Part shown: positions 1 to 11,795 of the stretch, piece after piece
Position numbering within the stretch: position 1 is the first letter of the stretch
Layout: every line of letters begins with the position of its first letter
From: Trichobilharzia regenti
Lineage: Eukaryota; Platyhelminthes; Trematoda; Strigeidida; Schistosomatidae
DNA: 64,000 bases
Assembly: GCA_944472135.2 (NCBI GenBank)
Contig: OX235263.1
Location: forward strand, 36,137,379-36,201,378
Direction of reading: 5' to 3'
Translations under genes and position numbers: made by a program
The notes under the pieces: generated by a model
What the model was told of the DNA's origin: nothing
The model's input: the letters and a program-made list of their open reading frames with translations, nothing else
Database searches by the model: none

Positions 1-1682
1 AAACACCGAATAACAACAATCCCAAGTGTATCGTGATGGTGAACCACCTAGCACGGTGACTACATTGCAAACTTGACTAATAAAATTCTGTCTGATGTAA
101 AAAAAAGGACTAGACACACGACACTAGTCAGTGTCCAATCAAAACTGATTTATTTACTATTTGTTTGTAATGAAATCCTTATTTATCCCCATAAGCTCAA
201 GTCAATTTCAATACCATTTCATAATAACTCTTATCTAATGTCACATTTCAACAATAACTTCCTCTGGTATTTGTATTCCTTAGTGACTTGATTCCCACTA
301 TTATTCTAATCTGCATATACATGTACTGTATTCGCCATAATAAACTACTGGAGTGTCGGTTTTTTTTCTCCAGATACTTAAATTCATTGAAGCCTTAGCC
401 ATAAAAAGACTTAAACCTGTCTTATGTGTCCAAACCTGCCTTGGTAATCCAAGTTAGAACCAAGGACCAATTTACTTCATAATATTTTCAATCCCTTCTT
501 TTCCTTGTCTTTTCTCTTTTTTTATCTTTCTTACCCACCCCTTTTGCGCCTCCCTACCCATTCTTTGTGACCTTGACCTGTACACCATCTGACCTGTATT
601 GTAATCATTCATGCCTTCTATAAAAACTGTGTATGACAAGTGCACATATGTGATCAGAATGTCCGAAATGTGTTGCGTCAATACATTACACGTTTCAGAT
701 AAACTATGTCTTCTTATTGTGTTGTCGAAATTCATAAAGAAACTAATTGCTTTAGATTTGATTACATTTTTCACGATCCAACGTTATCCAGAATATATTT
801 CCCAGTAATTAGTAAAACCTGGTTATCATAGAAGATTCAATCCTCGTTAAATAACTTAGTGTATAAAGTTGGGCGATTATATGGCATATTCCATCTTTAT
901 CCGGTGGGTATTACGAGATTTCAATAAATACGCTAAACTATACCAGCACGACTTTATGAAGATTCAATAAGATACGTTGGACTTTTGAAATGAATGCCTC
1001 GTTCAATCTATTACATTGTGTAGATGTCATCATTATCAAGCGACACCTTTTGATAAAAGTGTAACAGATGTAAGTAACAGAGTTCAAGAATACACTGCCA
1101 CCGATAATATATACACCAGAAAACAATTTTCATCGACTAACAATGAAAAAAAAACAAATAAAAGAATTGATTCTGTCTGTAATGCAAGTAAACATATTTA
1201 ATCAATCTAGATTGACCACCACTTCCCCTGTATCATTTAGGATTGCATCTTAACGTAACTTGCTAAATTTCGTCTACCTAGGGGAATTCAAAACTTACAT
1301 TTAGTCTTATATAGAAAGCTTCACCTACTGGAATGTAGATTCATCCTTCTGAATAAAAATTACAGGGCTCAGTTTCCCTACTAGTCACAACTAAACAACA
1401 ACAAAATATCAAAGTTTACATTTAACATAATTTTTTAAAATAGAAAATATCAGTGCACTTTATGATCGCATTGTTATGAAGAATAATTAAAATTACAATT
1501 TGAAATGTCAATAATCTATAAAAATTTATTCAGTTCATAATTTAATCGACAGTTCAACTTCATTTTTTCATTTATGACGCAATGAACTATTTTCTTTTCA
1601 AATTTTGCATCATAGGGGACTATGATAAAAAAAAGATTCTCTTTTTATATAGTTGGTTTGTAAGCATTGATATCAGTTAGAA
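1..1682. other. Unassigned AT-rich non-coding DNA
   Basis: No gene, RNA or transposon domain could be recognised in this stretch on either strand. Open frames are all short, overlap on opposite strands and show no domain. It is probably intergenic or old decayed repeat sequence. Confidence 0.5.
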
Positions 1683-1980
1683 AAACACTGACAACCAGTC
1701 CTGGAGTACTGGATAGCTGTTTCATCCCAGTTTGGGAATCATCGTCAGTATACACCCACTGGGGTTCGAACCCAGGACTTTCCAGTTACAAGGCAAGCTG
1801 GCTCGTATACCATTCAGCCATTAGGACCGGATTCAATGGCCAGTCCATGAATTCTAACTTCTACCAATTCGTGATTTACCGTGACCACCAAACAATGTCA
1901 TCGGTGGGACATCCATCCTCACACGTGACATCTGGATGGACCTCACTGTTCATGACTTCTCAACAGAACTCCACAAAACT
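1683..1980 (-). mobile_element. SM-alpha-like SINE with tRNA-like head and decayed hammerhead
   Basis: Read on the minus strand, this unit has a core segment, then a tRNA-like head with an A-box-like GGCTGAATGGTATACGAGC and a B-box GGTTCGAACCC, then a hammerhead-like segment followed by CCAGTACTCC. The same order recurs at 28.0 kb and 33.9 kb, which defines the family. The ribozyme core is damaged here: the CUGANGA box reads as ...GACGATGA and the cleavage triplet is AUC instead of GUC, while GAAA is kept. The family is known from schistosomes as SM-alpha; assignment is by structure only. Confidence 0.7.
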
Positions 1981-2317
1981 CCATTCTCTTTTTGCTTTGA
2001 TTAATTCTACTCCACTTGAATAGAGTTTCATATCTAACGTGTACTTATTGTAATTATCGCTTGAAGAAGTAACAGATACTATTTATATCTGAAGTGATAT
2101 TGCTGCCTAACGTCTTAAGTTTTGCAGTATATATCTTCACAATAAGGCAGTTTAATAAGGAAGAAAAGTAAATTAAAAATAATGTTATCTAAACTCATAA
2201 ATAGTAACACAAAGGGAGTTTAAATAAAAGTTACTACAATTAAGATGAGAATTAGGCATGATGACATCTCTACCTCTGTTATCAGTTGTTTTTCTTTCCA
2301 CTCCACTGACTTCTCAG

Positions 2318-2525
2318 TAGAATCCACAGCTTCAAGCCTGAGATTTGAAGTTTCAATAGTGATATTGTTCTTTTATAGGTTGAGGTTGCTAACCTCATGC
2401 TTGACCTCCCCCCTTTCACCCTGTTTACTATTGGGTGGGAGACGTTTAGGAAATCAGTCACCGTGAATCGAACCCAGGCTATGTGAACGGTTGGTGAGCA
2501 TTCTACGAGTGAACTAATGACGCCT
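2318..2525 (-). mobile_element. tRNA-derived SINE, RTE-tailed family (SINE-A), diverged
   Basis: On the minus strand a tRNA-like head with B-box GGTTCGATTCA is followed by a body shared with the copies at 5.0, 7.3, 17.9 and 28.9 kb, including the segment about gctaacctcatgc and the tail near cagcttcaagcctgag. The copy is clearly older than that at 17.9 kb because head and tail carry many changes. Confidence 0.6.
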
Positions 2526-3021
2526 ATTTGTTAGCGATTTTTAGTCATCTGTTTCTTCTGATTCATGAAACTTATTCATTAATGCTACACTCTTCTGTAA
2601 TTCAAAGTAAGGCTAAGAAACTTTATAAACATTATATCACGTTTTGGTCCATTCATCTTTAGCTTTACCCTCCACCTAATCCTATCTCAATTAAAGCATA
2701 GCAGGTGTTCAAAACTACAGACCACCTGTGGTTAACAATGTAAAGAATGTTGTAGCCTATTTAATGAAAGTTGAACTAGTGTCTTTGAGTTCCAGTTTAC
2801 GCATATTTCCATGTTCAAAAGATCTAGCAGCATACCCTATACCTTTAACTATTATAAATGGCAACACGTGTTATTTTGACTTATATTCCTATCATCAACT
2901 GTTGAGCACCTATACACAAGTTTATTAAACTTGCTATTTACTGTGAGTATTTCCTATCAGTATTGACCAAGACCATCACTAAAATTGTAAATTAAATTGG
3001 CCATTTGGTTATTATCATTCC
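2526..3021. other. Unassigned spacer
   Basis: No recognisable gene or repeat. The open frame at 2728-2928 (+) has no domain and no relatives in the window. Confidence 0.4.
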
Positions 3022-3932
3022 CTTGAATACCTAGAGGAACAAAAGGCTTTAGAAGCACGCCTCCATTGCGTCTGGTTCTCTGCTAAAGTTTTCACCTGAC
3101 TCCAGGTCTGCCCACATGCTTTCATCTCCTCTTCACATGACCTCCTCCAAGTCCCCTTTGCACTGACGACCAACTTGCCGCTTCCTTTCCGAGTTCCACT
3201 CGAGCGATGGCCTGGAGTGTGATGTCACTTGATGGTTTGTTTCCTCAGAGTATGACCAGCCAATCCACCTCCATTTCTTCCTGCTTATGTGTTGCACAAT
3301 CGGTTCCTGGTTAGTTTGTTCCCAGAGATCCCTTCCTGTTGGTGATCTTTTCTGGCTGGCTATCTGATCTTGAGTGGTATTGAGCGAAGACAGCTGTTGA
3401 TGAAGGTCTGTATCTTGTGTGAGGTGTTCTTTATGACGCGCCAAGTCTCTGATCGGTGTATAGTAGCACTGACTGGCTTCACATTGGAGTTGAAAATCCG
3501 GATCTTAATTTCATTTCCGTGCTGAGTGATGTTGACCTCCACACAGACTTGAGAGTAATGAGAGCTTGTCTTGCTTTTCCGATTGTTGCTTTGATATCCT
3601 CGTCAGTTCCACCCGTAGTGGAAACGATGCTTCCCAGGTCGGTGGGTAAAGGAGGTTGTTTCTTTCAGGTTCCTCCCATTTACGCTGGCTGATTGTTGTC
3701 TGTTGTTGCTGTTGGTGTTGGTCAGGAATCTTCATCACTTCTGTTTTCTCTATGTTTACTTGGAGTCGTATCTTTGGTGCTTCTTGTGCCAGCTTGTTGC
3801 TTTTCACTTGCATATCTTCCAGTTTGTGGGAAATCAGACATATATCATCGGCGAAGTCCAGATCCTCCAAGTTTTTCGCGAAGGTCCATTTTATACCTGT
3901 TTCCTCGGTTGTGCGAAACATATTCTGTTATC
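3022..3932 (-). mobile_element. RTE-like LINE, 5'-truncated 3' portion (minus)
   Basis: The minus strand encodes pieces of a non-LTR reverse transcriptase. The catalytic box region reads DFADDICLISHKLEDMQ near 3870-3820, and the C-terminal KKWRWIGWSYSEETNH and RPSLEWNSERKRQVGRQ region lies at 3320-3150. Frames are broken several times, so no protein is made. The element stops near 3932, before the upstream RT motifs, as expected for a 5'-truncated insertion. It is the same family as the copies at 26.6, 30.5 and 38.7 kb. The FADD box is intact here, unlike in the 26.6 and 30.5 kb copies. Schistosome SR2-type (RTE clade) elements are the likely relatives. Confidence 0.75.
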
Positions 3933-4975
3933 ATAGATGTATACTTCAAACTAAATAACTGCAATTTGAATGACCTGTAAACGGTTCCACAGTAAATACA
4001 TCCTGCTAACTGGATATCTTTATTCTCCCTCTCTCTCGCTCGTTTGATTACATAATCGTTGGTTTTAATCATTCTCCGCTTTCATATAGTGTTACTTTAC
4101 TTGTCTCTTGTTGAACTCCCTATATTTTTGCTCAATTTAATAGTTACTCATTATCTTACTCCCCCTTTGTCTTTATTACGTAACTCCTTTACCATTGTAG
4201 GCATGCATTCATTTCTGTTCAAAATTAAAATCTCTGAGTAAAAACTATATAAGTGTAATTTTCTGAGCACTGACTATTACGTTGGGATCCGCTTGTTAAA
4301 TGACATCATGTAAAATTCTTCTGTACATAAACTTCATAATTTCTTTGGATCTTATGCAGCTGAAGAGAAGCCGATGAAATAAACGACTCTACGACCTTAT
4401 ACTCCAAGAACTTTTTGTTCTTACTTTATTCTAATTCATAAAGGGGAATAAATGTATGAATATCGCATAATAGATATTATGTAGTCATTACATTTATCTT
4501 GAACGTCTGTTGTTTATTCCATCATTGATTAAAGTATATGAGTTATATTTTGGTGACAAGATTTGAATCAGCAATCTTCATTTAGTTATAGAAATAGAAA
4601 TTAAACAAGCATGTTCAGCTCTTAAGTTGGTTCTAAAAATCAAATTGGACTATGGTATTCCATTATTCTACCTAAAGGGTTCATACATACTTCCTTGAAA
4701 ATGATAGTAAACCTGTAGGACACATTGTTTCATAGAAGAATAATTCAAAGTACAATCTTACCTTACGACTCTAAGACCCTTCCAGATTAAGAGTACTAGT
4801 GTCAGTGGTTACTTGTAAAAGATAGTGAGCATAAAATCAGTGTATGTGTATGGATAAAGTCAAATGTCATCTACTGCTTGTGGATAAGTTTATGTGTGTT
4901 TTGAAAAGCTTACATAGTATGATTGCAAAATTTATTTTAAACTTAACAGATACACTTCATAGTCATCGGTAATTT
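3933..4975. other. Unassigned spacer
   Basis: AT-rich sequence without a recognisable gene or repeat on either strand. Confidence 0.4.
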
Positions 4976-5190
4976 TTTATTCCTTAGTGTTCCCAGTGGA
5001 ACATAGGGTTTCAAGCTGGAGCTTTGAAGTTTCAGTAGCAGTGGTGTTTAGATTTTATGCAGTGGGGTTGGTAGCCTCCCTCAGAATTATAACCAGCTAA
5101 CGGAGGTAAAGGTGTGCGCCGGTTGGGACTCGAACGCCGAACTATATACATGGTCGGCTAGCACTCTACTGCTGAACCACCGATGCACAT
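4976..5190 (-). mobile_element. tRNA-derived SINE-A copy (minus)
   Basis: The plus strand begins with the complement of the LINE-like tail (gttcccagtggaacataggg) and ends with the complement of a tRNA-like head, with a B-box complement at gggactcgaacgcc. It has the same layout as the 7.3 kb and 28.9 kb copies. Pol III transcription from the internal A and B boxes is the expected expression mode for such elements. Confidence 0.75.
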
Positions 5191-5204
5191 ATAGTCATCG
5201 TTAC

Positions 5205-5345
5205 CTCTTACTTATTATTATTATTATTCCCGTGGGTTCAGAGTGGAACATAGGCCTTCAACAGTATGTCTCCTTGTTTGTCTCATTCTCTGAGGTCCTC
5301 CTCAGTTTCCCCCTCTTACACAACCATTTATTATATTGCTCAGTA
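5205..5345 (-). mobile_element. RTE-like LINE 3' terminal fragment (minus)
   Basis: An (ATT)n run is followed by the complement of the RTE-like terminus (gagtggaacataggcctt), and then about 100 bp of the C-terminal coding region as seen at 28.5-28.7 kb. It is a very short 5'-truncated insertion directly behind the SINE-A copy. Confidence 0.6.
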
Positions 5346-7249
5346 GTTTGTACTCTTATATTAGTTTGAGTAAGGCTTTGAAAGCTTTAATACTGTGAGT
5401 TAACCATATTTAAAACTCAGAAATTCATTTCCCTTGTAAACTTGGTCTGTTGAAGATGTCTAGCATAACACTGAAACATCAAACTATTAGTATTTTAGTC
5501 CAATGGACAATTAAACCAGAATATTTCTGAACAATTTAGATACCCCCCCCCATATGTTTTACGAGTTGTTTTTTGGAAAATCACAAGATATTCAAAAGAA
5601 TATATCAGCTACCATTTCATTCTCCAGGACTGTAAAATTTCAACTTTATACACTTTAGTTCTCTGGAATTGACACTGTTTTGCTCTTTGGGATTAATCTC
5701 ACCGACATCCAACGTAAATTTGTCACTAATCTTCACAAAGTTTGGAGGCCAAAAATATCAAATTATCCGTTCATTGCAAAATAGGAAAAAAAAACAATGA
5801 ATTCACTGCATGTCACGGGTGTTAATTGATGTATTGAATAAGGACTCTATCGTGCGCTACAGACGAAATAACTTCCCTTCTCCAGCTTTTCGCTTCTCAC
5901 TAATGCCAATCATCGCTAGCCAGTACCTGATCCCTATATCCAAGTTTCAGATCTTCTGCTTCAGCCTCCTTTTCTCTTCACAAGTACCTCTCGAGCTGTT
6001 GGCATACCCTTAAGTGGAGAAAGCAATTGCCAATCAAGAGAAGTACTTTATTTCTACGGCTCTGTACGTTAACTCTACCTAATATATATATATACTTTTC
6101 CCCGCCTACGAACTGCATATAAATGGGCATTTAGAAAATCTAGTCACTCAGACAAGTGACATTATCCCCAGTCACTGATAGAGAATTCCAACACATAAAG
6201 TCAGCAGTCTTTGACTACTCTGGCTAATACCTCAACACAAAAGCAACGGTCCATCACCTTCTAACAAAGGAATATAAAGAATACCTTAGGGACCAGATAG
6301 AAATTTAGTATTAATACATCCAGCCAAAATTACAATATATATATAGTTCTCATGGACATGTTTAGAAAACGTCGACCTTTAATTTCAGAGGATAAAAAAT
6401 CCTCATATCTTGTCAAAGAAAGAGATAGGTTCGAAGTAATTTATTATTATCAACTTACAAAACAAATCACTAGTCAGAGAAGACTTTTATAGATACTTCA
6501 GAATGACAAATATCAGTAATTTCAACCACATGAATTAAAATAGGAATCAAAGGTTCCGATTTCGGATGCAGAAGTAAAGTGAGGAGTTGACAGGACACTG
6601 ATGAGATGTATCTACAAGAAACTAGTATGAAATAACCTCCTGATTAATTTTTAAAACTTGGCACCTATTGATCTTTAGACAAATGTTGTATATTGTCCAT
6701 TACATTCGGTGAATCCTCAGCATTGATTGGAAGATGAAATCATTCGTTAAACGGTTATGCTGAATGATTAGTGGACATGAATATGCTTCATATCCGGGGG
6801 AGATATTTCATATGAATTCAGACTTCTTTAAAGCCGAAACCTCCTCTGATATTCCTAAGAGACGGATTTTAAACCCTCCAAAAGAAACTTTATTCGCACC
6901 TACTGCCTAAGTGTTGTTCTCCAAGATCCCAGTGTTCTTCAATACTCTTAAGGATAAGCTTTCACATCTGAGTGTGTATGTGTGTGTGTGAGAATTCCCC
7001 AGAAGTACTATAGGTTGACGCCTTCTGGACACTAGTAATATATATACAACTGATTCATAGTAATCTACAAAGTGGAAGGAAGTTCATGGAAAAAATTGTC
7101 TTCGACTCACCTCTCTGCAGGAAATTCTGCTTTATGCGTGGTGAAACTGAGATTCTATGTACAAGAAAACTTATTCAATCGTAAGATCTACTCTGATCAT
7201 AGTTATAAAAGTCAACCGTTCAACTCTTCCACTCTATTTTGTTTCTAGA
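5346..7249. other. Unassigned spacer with simple repeats
   Basis: Mostly unassigned AT-rich DNA. It holds a poly-C run near 5543, a (TA)n run near 6082, a short (TG)n run near 6973, and a stretch at 5440-5500 whose 'gaagatgtctagcataacactgaaac' pattern resembles the 3' ends of the Penelope-like copies (weak). No gene was recognised. Confidence 0.4.
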
Positions 7250-7483
7250 TTTTTTTTCCTTCACGTTCCCCAGTGGAACATAGGGCTTCAAGCTAGTGGC
7301 TTGAAGTTTCCATAGCAGTGTTTAATTTTACAGGATGGGGTTGCTAGCCTCATGCCCAACCTTTCCTCTTTACCAGAATTATTTCTGGCTTAGAGTGGTA
7401 AAGGAATGCGTTGGCCGGGAATTGAACCCCGGAGCATGTGCATGGTCGGCGAGCGTCCTAACAGCTATACCACCAACGCGTTT
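7250..7483 (-). mobile_element. tRNA-derived SINE-A copy, nearly full length (minus)
   Basis: Reading the minus strand there is a tRNA-like head (complement of 7420-7480, B-box about ggttcaattcc), a body with the gaggctagcaaccccatcc block, and a tail containing cttgaagccctatgttcc. The tail matches the 3' end of the RTE-like LINE copies. A T-rich run flanks the tail end, on the side expected for a poly-A-like terminus. Confidence 0.8.
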
Positions 7484-7737
7484 CTAGTTTTAGGAATACA
7501 CAATTACCTTTACTTTGTTTTTGTCTGTTTTTGGTCACACTGTATGGTGAAAATTGTATGCCTACATATTATGTAACCACACATCCATCCTGTTAGTTCT
7601 TTTGATTTCTCGGCATTTTTGAGATTAATATTTACCTTTTGTCATGCTTGTATTTCATCATACCTCGTTTTGAATAGGGATTATAATTTGTTTAATTAAC
7701 TTGAGCTTTGTCAATAGGTTTTGTTAGTTACTTGCTT

Positions 7738-8128
7738 ACAGGATTTCATCATGAGCTGACATTAGTTAGAGAACCATTGGAAAAACTGGGAGTACTGGAC
7801 AGCTGTTTCCTCCTAGTTTGGGAAATCGTGACCAGTAGGGTGCACCAGGTCGGGTGTGAGGACAAATACTCACCGAAGACATTGGCTAGCGTTTGCGCTA
7901 TATCGTGAATTGGCAGAAGTCAGAATTCATGGGCCATTGGATCGGGTCCCAGTGGCTTAGTGGTATACAAGCTCTCCAGCCTTGTAACCAGAAGGTCCTG
8001 AGTTCGAACCCCGGTGGGTGCGTACTGCTGAAGAGTCACAAACTAGGCTGACGAAACAGCTGTCCAGTACTCCCAGGTTTTCCAATGTTTCTCTAACTAA
8101 TGGCAGCTCATGATAAAATCCTGTAACC
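7738..8128. mobile_element. SM-alpha-like SINE pair in inverted (head-to-head) arrangement
   Basis: A partial element in reverse orientation (about 7738-7835, hammerhead half plus tail) is joined to a core segment, a tRNA-like head (7945-8015, B-box gttcgaacccc) and a complete hammerhead plus tail in forward orientation. The outer arms are complementary: the 7738-7830 segment corresponds to the reverse complement of 8040-8128. The same arrangement recurs at 33.85-34.25 kb, and a related one without the head at 25.95-26.2 kb. The reverse half has lost the CUGANGA box. Confidence 0.75.
8022..8070 (+). ncRNA. Hammerhead ribozyme, type I, intact core
   Basis: Stem I GTACTG (8022-8027) pairs perfectly with CAGTAC (8065-8070). 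The conserved box CTGAAGA (fits CUGANGA) is at 8028-8034. Stem II GTCA (8035-8038) pairs with TGAC (8049-8052), and GAAA is at 8053-8056. Helix III is minimal (8056-8063). The cleavage triplet is GTC at 8062-8064. All invariant core bases are present. The very short helix III is typical of schistosome SINE and Penelope-linked type I hammerheads, which often act best as dimers. Predicted self-cleavage falls after 8064. Confidence 0.8.
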
Positions 8129-9472
8129 AATCGAAGCCCTACAAACCAACACCTGAATAATTTGTTAATGTTGGTACTTAGTGAAAACTTACAAAACCCT
8201 GTTTGTACAGTTATTAAGAATGAAATCGCTAGATGTTATCTTTCTCTGAACTTTTTGTCTTCTCTCTAATATCTTGATGAATAGCTTATATTGTTATATG
8301 AAAATGACAATGCTGTGACTTAGCTATCTGAAAACAGTCAATGGAAAGGCTTTGGTGCCATAAAATAGTAATTGTGTCTGCCTTTACTGAGAGTAAAATT
8401 TACTTGAAATCAAATTACACGCTTTATCAACAGAAAAACAATTTGTATATACCAAACTGTATTATTTCTGAATACATGATATCGAATTGTGGTGAGTGCT
8501 GACTGCAGGCCAAAACTGTAGACAGCAATTTACGTCAGTGTTCACATCCCGAATCGGGGTCAGGAGAAAAAACAATAACAAAGCCCTAACCTTGAGGAAC
8601 TCACCAACCAGTCAACCACAGCAGACATGACGTGTGTAAACAGGATTCGCAGATATATGGCTTAACTTTCTAATAAACTGTCACAAATCGATGACAGAAT
8701 AATCTTCAGCAAGGAAACGACCAATTAGAAGACTTTGCTTCTCTGCTAACAATAATGTACATAAAAATCTACAAATATTTCTTGATTTTCTCAATGAAGG
8801 ATCTGTTGCCTGGCCCTTGTCTTCTGTCGTTACAGTATAAGTCAAGTTAAGAAGATAGATGTGACCTATGATTTATAGATGAGTGAGTGATGCATCGAAA
8901 ATCCATGGACTTTCAGAGAAATCAAAACATCTTTAAACAAAGATGAAAACACTATCATTCTGATTAAACTAGGTATCTTAGAGGACGACGCATCACTAAA
9001 ACCGGCGCTGCTGAGCTATTAATATCCTCAAGCCGCTGAATACGGCGTTATTGTTAGCTGGGTTATCTAAGATAAAAATGACTGGCGGGGGTGAGGGAGT
9101 TGACTTCCACACTTAGGGATGATAATCAATGCTGACAGAAAAAGGTACTAGTTGTTGTATTCCAAGAAGGAATGTTCAGATTCACGAACTCGGACTATAC
9201 AGACTGAACCATGAAAACTAACTTCATTTCCATTTGACAAAGAATATGAGCTGTTGGTATAAAGTGTGTTACTAAATTATCCGCATACCTACTGTTATTA
9301 GTGAAGTAGAATTTTGATATATTTGATCTAATAGCATGTCTCATATCATCAGCCTGGGAAGTGTTATAAACTATATAAGTGATTTGTTATTAATGTTATC
9401 TGTTCACAACTGAATAGCAGTTTCAAAGCTTTTTAAAACTTCGGATATACTCTTTTCTACTTTATCTTTTTG
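8129..9472. other. Unassigned spacer
   Basis: No coding, RNA or transposon signature recognised over about 1.3 kb. Confidence 0.4.
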
Positions 9473-9900
9473 TTAAATAAATAACATTAAAAATTGAAAA
9501 GTATTATGATACACCTGTAGTAGGCATTTGTGGATATTTATCTTTTTGGTTTGATTCGTATTCTGCCGTCGACTGACTATGTCGGACCGAAATGCTTGTT
9601 CCCGGTTGACATGTCGGCTACTAGAAGAGATACTTCTACTATGTCTGAGGATTAACGTGACGTGACCACTAGTGAAATCCAAGATGTTTTAGGTTAAATC
9701 ACATTTCCTGTGGATTATGCCGTAGATCATGTTAATTGTCAGGCATATTCGAAGTGTCCGTACTACAAGCCGACAATAACTCAGCGTTAACCCAAAAAGT
9801 CAAATTATAACTGTCAATTGTTGCACAAGATGTGGGTGTCGTGGCCGAAATGGTCTAGTGGATAATGCTGTGGTGTCAGACTACACTGATTATAAGAAAA
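9473..9900. mobile_element. Remnants of classic SM-alpha-type SINE (inverted pieces)
   Basis: The stretch at 9473-9700 (minus) shares its body with the element at 10490-10680 (complement of ccggttgacatgtcggctac and the ctactatgtctgag block). Downstream, 9838-9895 (+) is a tRNA-like head (gtggccgaaatggtctagtg) of the same family as the head at 10.72 kb. No intact hammerhead is visible in this pair. Confidence 0.55.
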
Positions 9901-10489
9901 ATGTGCACTACACATCATTTTCCAGTAGTTATTTCACGACTGTCAGCACAACGAAATCCCACAAATGGTAGATGAGTTGGGAATTTAAAACGGTACTACA
10001 TATACTACTGACCTATAGCAGTAGTAGTAGGAACAAGCGATACATGCCATCGTGAATAATTAACTAGACAGAGACAAGTCAATATGGAACCCTTCTTCGA
10101 GTCCCTTCGCTTCGAATCAACACGAATTAAAGAGGGTAAATTATGTCCTAGTGATTCTACAGTAGACAGACTTGAGTGTCACAAGAAAGACAATAACTGA
10201 AAAGAAACCAGAGGTTTTCACTGTACATACATACGCTGTTGTGATCGATTTTGAGACATGCTACCAGGAGTCTGTAACTCTGTACACTACTACAAGAATG
10301 TAACATGGTCTGATAAATCATTTTTAAGTAAGCATTTGTATCATTTCGAGTTCATTAGATTTTTGCTTATCTCTCTGTTGTCATTTCACTCTACACCATC
10401 AAATAAATTATGATTATATTTCAATAGTTTACAATGATAAGTTTTTGTTTTTGTTAATATTTCGAGTAAAATTACTTCCCAACTATTCA
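9901..10489. other. Unassigned spacer
   Basis: Nothing recognised. A short gtagtagtag run lies near 10020. Confidence 0.4.
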
Positions 10490-10690
10490 AATGAATTTTA
10501 GATTTTCCCGTCGATCTCGGTCTCAGGTTGATATGTCCACTTCTTGTGCAGAAGCTTCGACGATGTCTGAGCATGTAATTAGAATGTAATTGGGGGATAG
10601 TGACTAGCAGTGGAATCCAGGACAGGCATTTCGTCCTATTTAGGACTCGTCAGCTAGTGGATGTACCTGAGTTCCCCAATTCAATTGAAT
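10490..10690 (-). mobile_element. Classic SM-alpha-type SINE fragment with intact hammerhead (minus)
   Basis: On the minus strand the segment starts within the hammerhead stem I and continues through TGGATTCCACTGC into the family body (complement of 10490-10600). The ending differs from the 8 kb family, so the window contains two hammerhead SINE subfamilies. The neighbouring plus-strand copy at 10.71-10.9 kb belongs to the same subfamily, in opposite orientation. Confidence 0.75.
10617..10657 (-). ncRNA. Hammerhead ribozyme, SM-alpha type, intact core
   Basis: On the minus strand: stem I CTAG (10657-10654), CTGACGA (10653-10647), stem II GTCCT...AGGAC (10646-10633) with a four-base loop, GAAA (10632-10629), a very short helix III, GTC (10623-10621), and stem I CTGG (10620-10617) pairing with CTAG through one G-U. 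All invariant bases are present. The distal TGGATTCCACTGC and CATCC segments can supply the peripheral stem I loops known from the schistosome ribozyme. Predicted cleavage is after the C at 10621. Confidence 0.85.
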
Positions 10691-10713
10691 AATTAATATG
10701 ACCCATTGCACAA

Positions 10714-10905
10714 GAGGTGGCTCTCGTGGCTCAAGTGGTCTAGGGGATAATGCTTTGGCGTTTGAAACTATGGGCACTGGGTTTGAGCCTCGCTGGGGAA
10801 TGTCACCACTCACTGGGGGATGCACGCACATCCAGATGGCGAGTCCGAAATAGGACGAAATGCTCACCCTATTCCACTGCTAGTCACCATCCACCAATTA
10901 AATAC
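10714..10905 (+). mobile_element. Classic SM-alpha-type SINE copy, hammerhead decayed (plus)
   Basis: A tRNA-like head (gtggctcaagtggtctaggg, then B-box-like ggtttgagcc) is followed by a hammerhead region at about 10826-10880. GAGTCC, AGGAC and GAAATGC remain, but CUGANGA reads as GATGGCGA and the GTC cleavage triplet has become ACC. The copy is therefore predicted to be inactive. Confidence 0.75.
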
Positions 10906-10924
10906 TTCCCAATTGTTGGAATCG

Positions 10925-11795
10925 TTTTTTTTAATTCCACCATCTTTATTGATCTAATGTGTATTGTAGCAGCGAATTTATATTACGTTTATATAGACAG
11001 TAGATTCTCAATAGTCGATCAGAACTATCTGCAAGTATCATATATCTTATCAATTTTGCAACAATGCCAACCAATCAATTAAAATCCTATTCGCGTTTGG
11101 AACCCCTTGATTCTGAATATAAAATTTCTTTCGTGTGCAGTATATATCTTGCCATTTCTGTCCCAATAGTTTCGACTTTGGATTGTTCTAATATGAATAA
11201 ATTCTTGTTTGAAGTTAACAAATGGTCTCACATAAATGATCTTCAATTAAATCCATCTGAACGTCATGCTGCTGATTTCGGTTTCAGATGCGAACAAAGC
11301 TTGCATGGACTGACTCAGTTGCATGATTCCTGTAATACTGACGGCATTGTGATAAGGAGTAAAGCGAACATCTCTCATCTCGGTATCAATCTCTTTTCGA
11401 ATCCCTGTTGGTCATCACACATCTTGTTGATTTCCGAGAAAATGTTTCGTTTGACATATTCCATATGAAAGTTGAGACTTCCTACTGCTGGCATAACTCA
11501 GCCTCTTCTCTTACAATTTATTCATTCATGTATTCTGCCCATTCTCCTCTATTGTTAGCAATTACTCTTCCCCTGGCTTCTCAAAAAAAAACTTTGTCAT
11601 ATTACGTGGAACATTGAGGACTGTAATTTGGGGTTGCTGGTGTACCTCTGACTCAGCTAACTGACATCATTGTCAATAGGCACTTCAATTCTTGCAAACA
11701 TATTTAGCTAAAATTATCTTGTCTGATACTGAACATCCTCTTTATTCTCATCTTTCTCTCTGGATCTCATTAGAATTCACGCCTCTACAGCTGTA
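10925..11795 (+). mobile_element. CR1/jockey-like LINE fragment, RT C-terminal region
   Basis: Frame pieces read as the late RT and C-terminal region of a non-LTR element: NDLQLNPSERHAADF, then ISHLGINLFSNPCWSSH, then SQKKTLSYYVEH. They are interrupted by frameshifts and stops. The same family occurs at 29.7-30.5 kb, 31.9-32.7 kb and 21.9-22.5 kb. It is 5'-truncated and dead. Confidence 0.65.

Noticed and set aside
3456..3980. Several overlapping hydrophobic plus-strand frames around 3.5-4.0 kb
   Set aside because: They are the complement of the RTE-like RT region; the minus strand gives the recognisable motifs.
10826..10880. Hammerhead-like segment in the plus SINE at 10.8 kb
   Set aside because: The CUGANGA box and the cleavage triplet are both mutated, so it is treated as a decayed copy.
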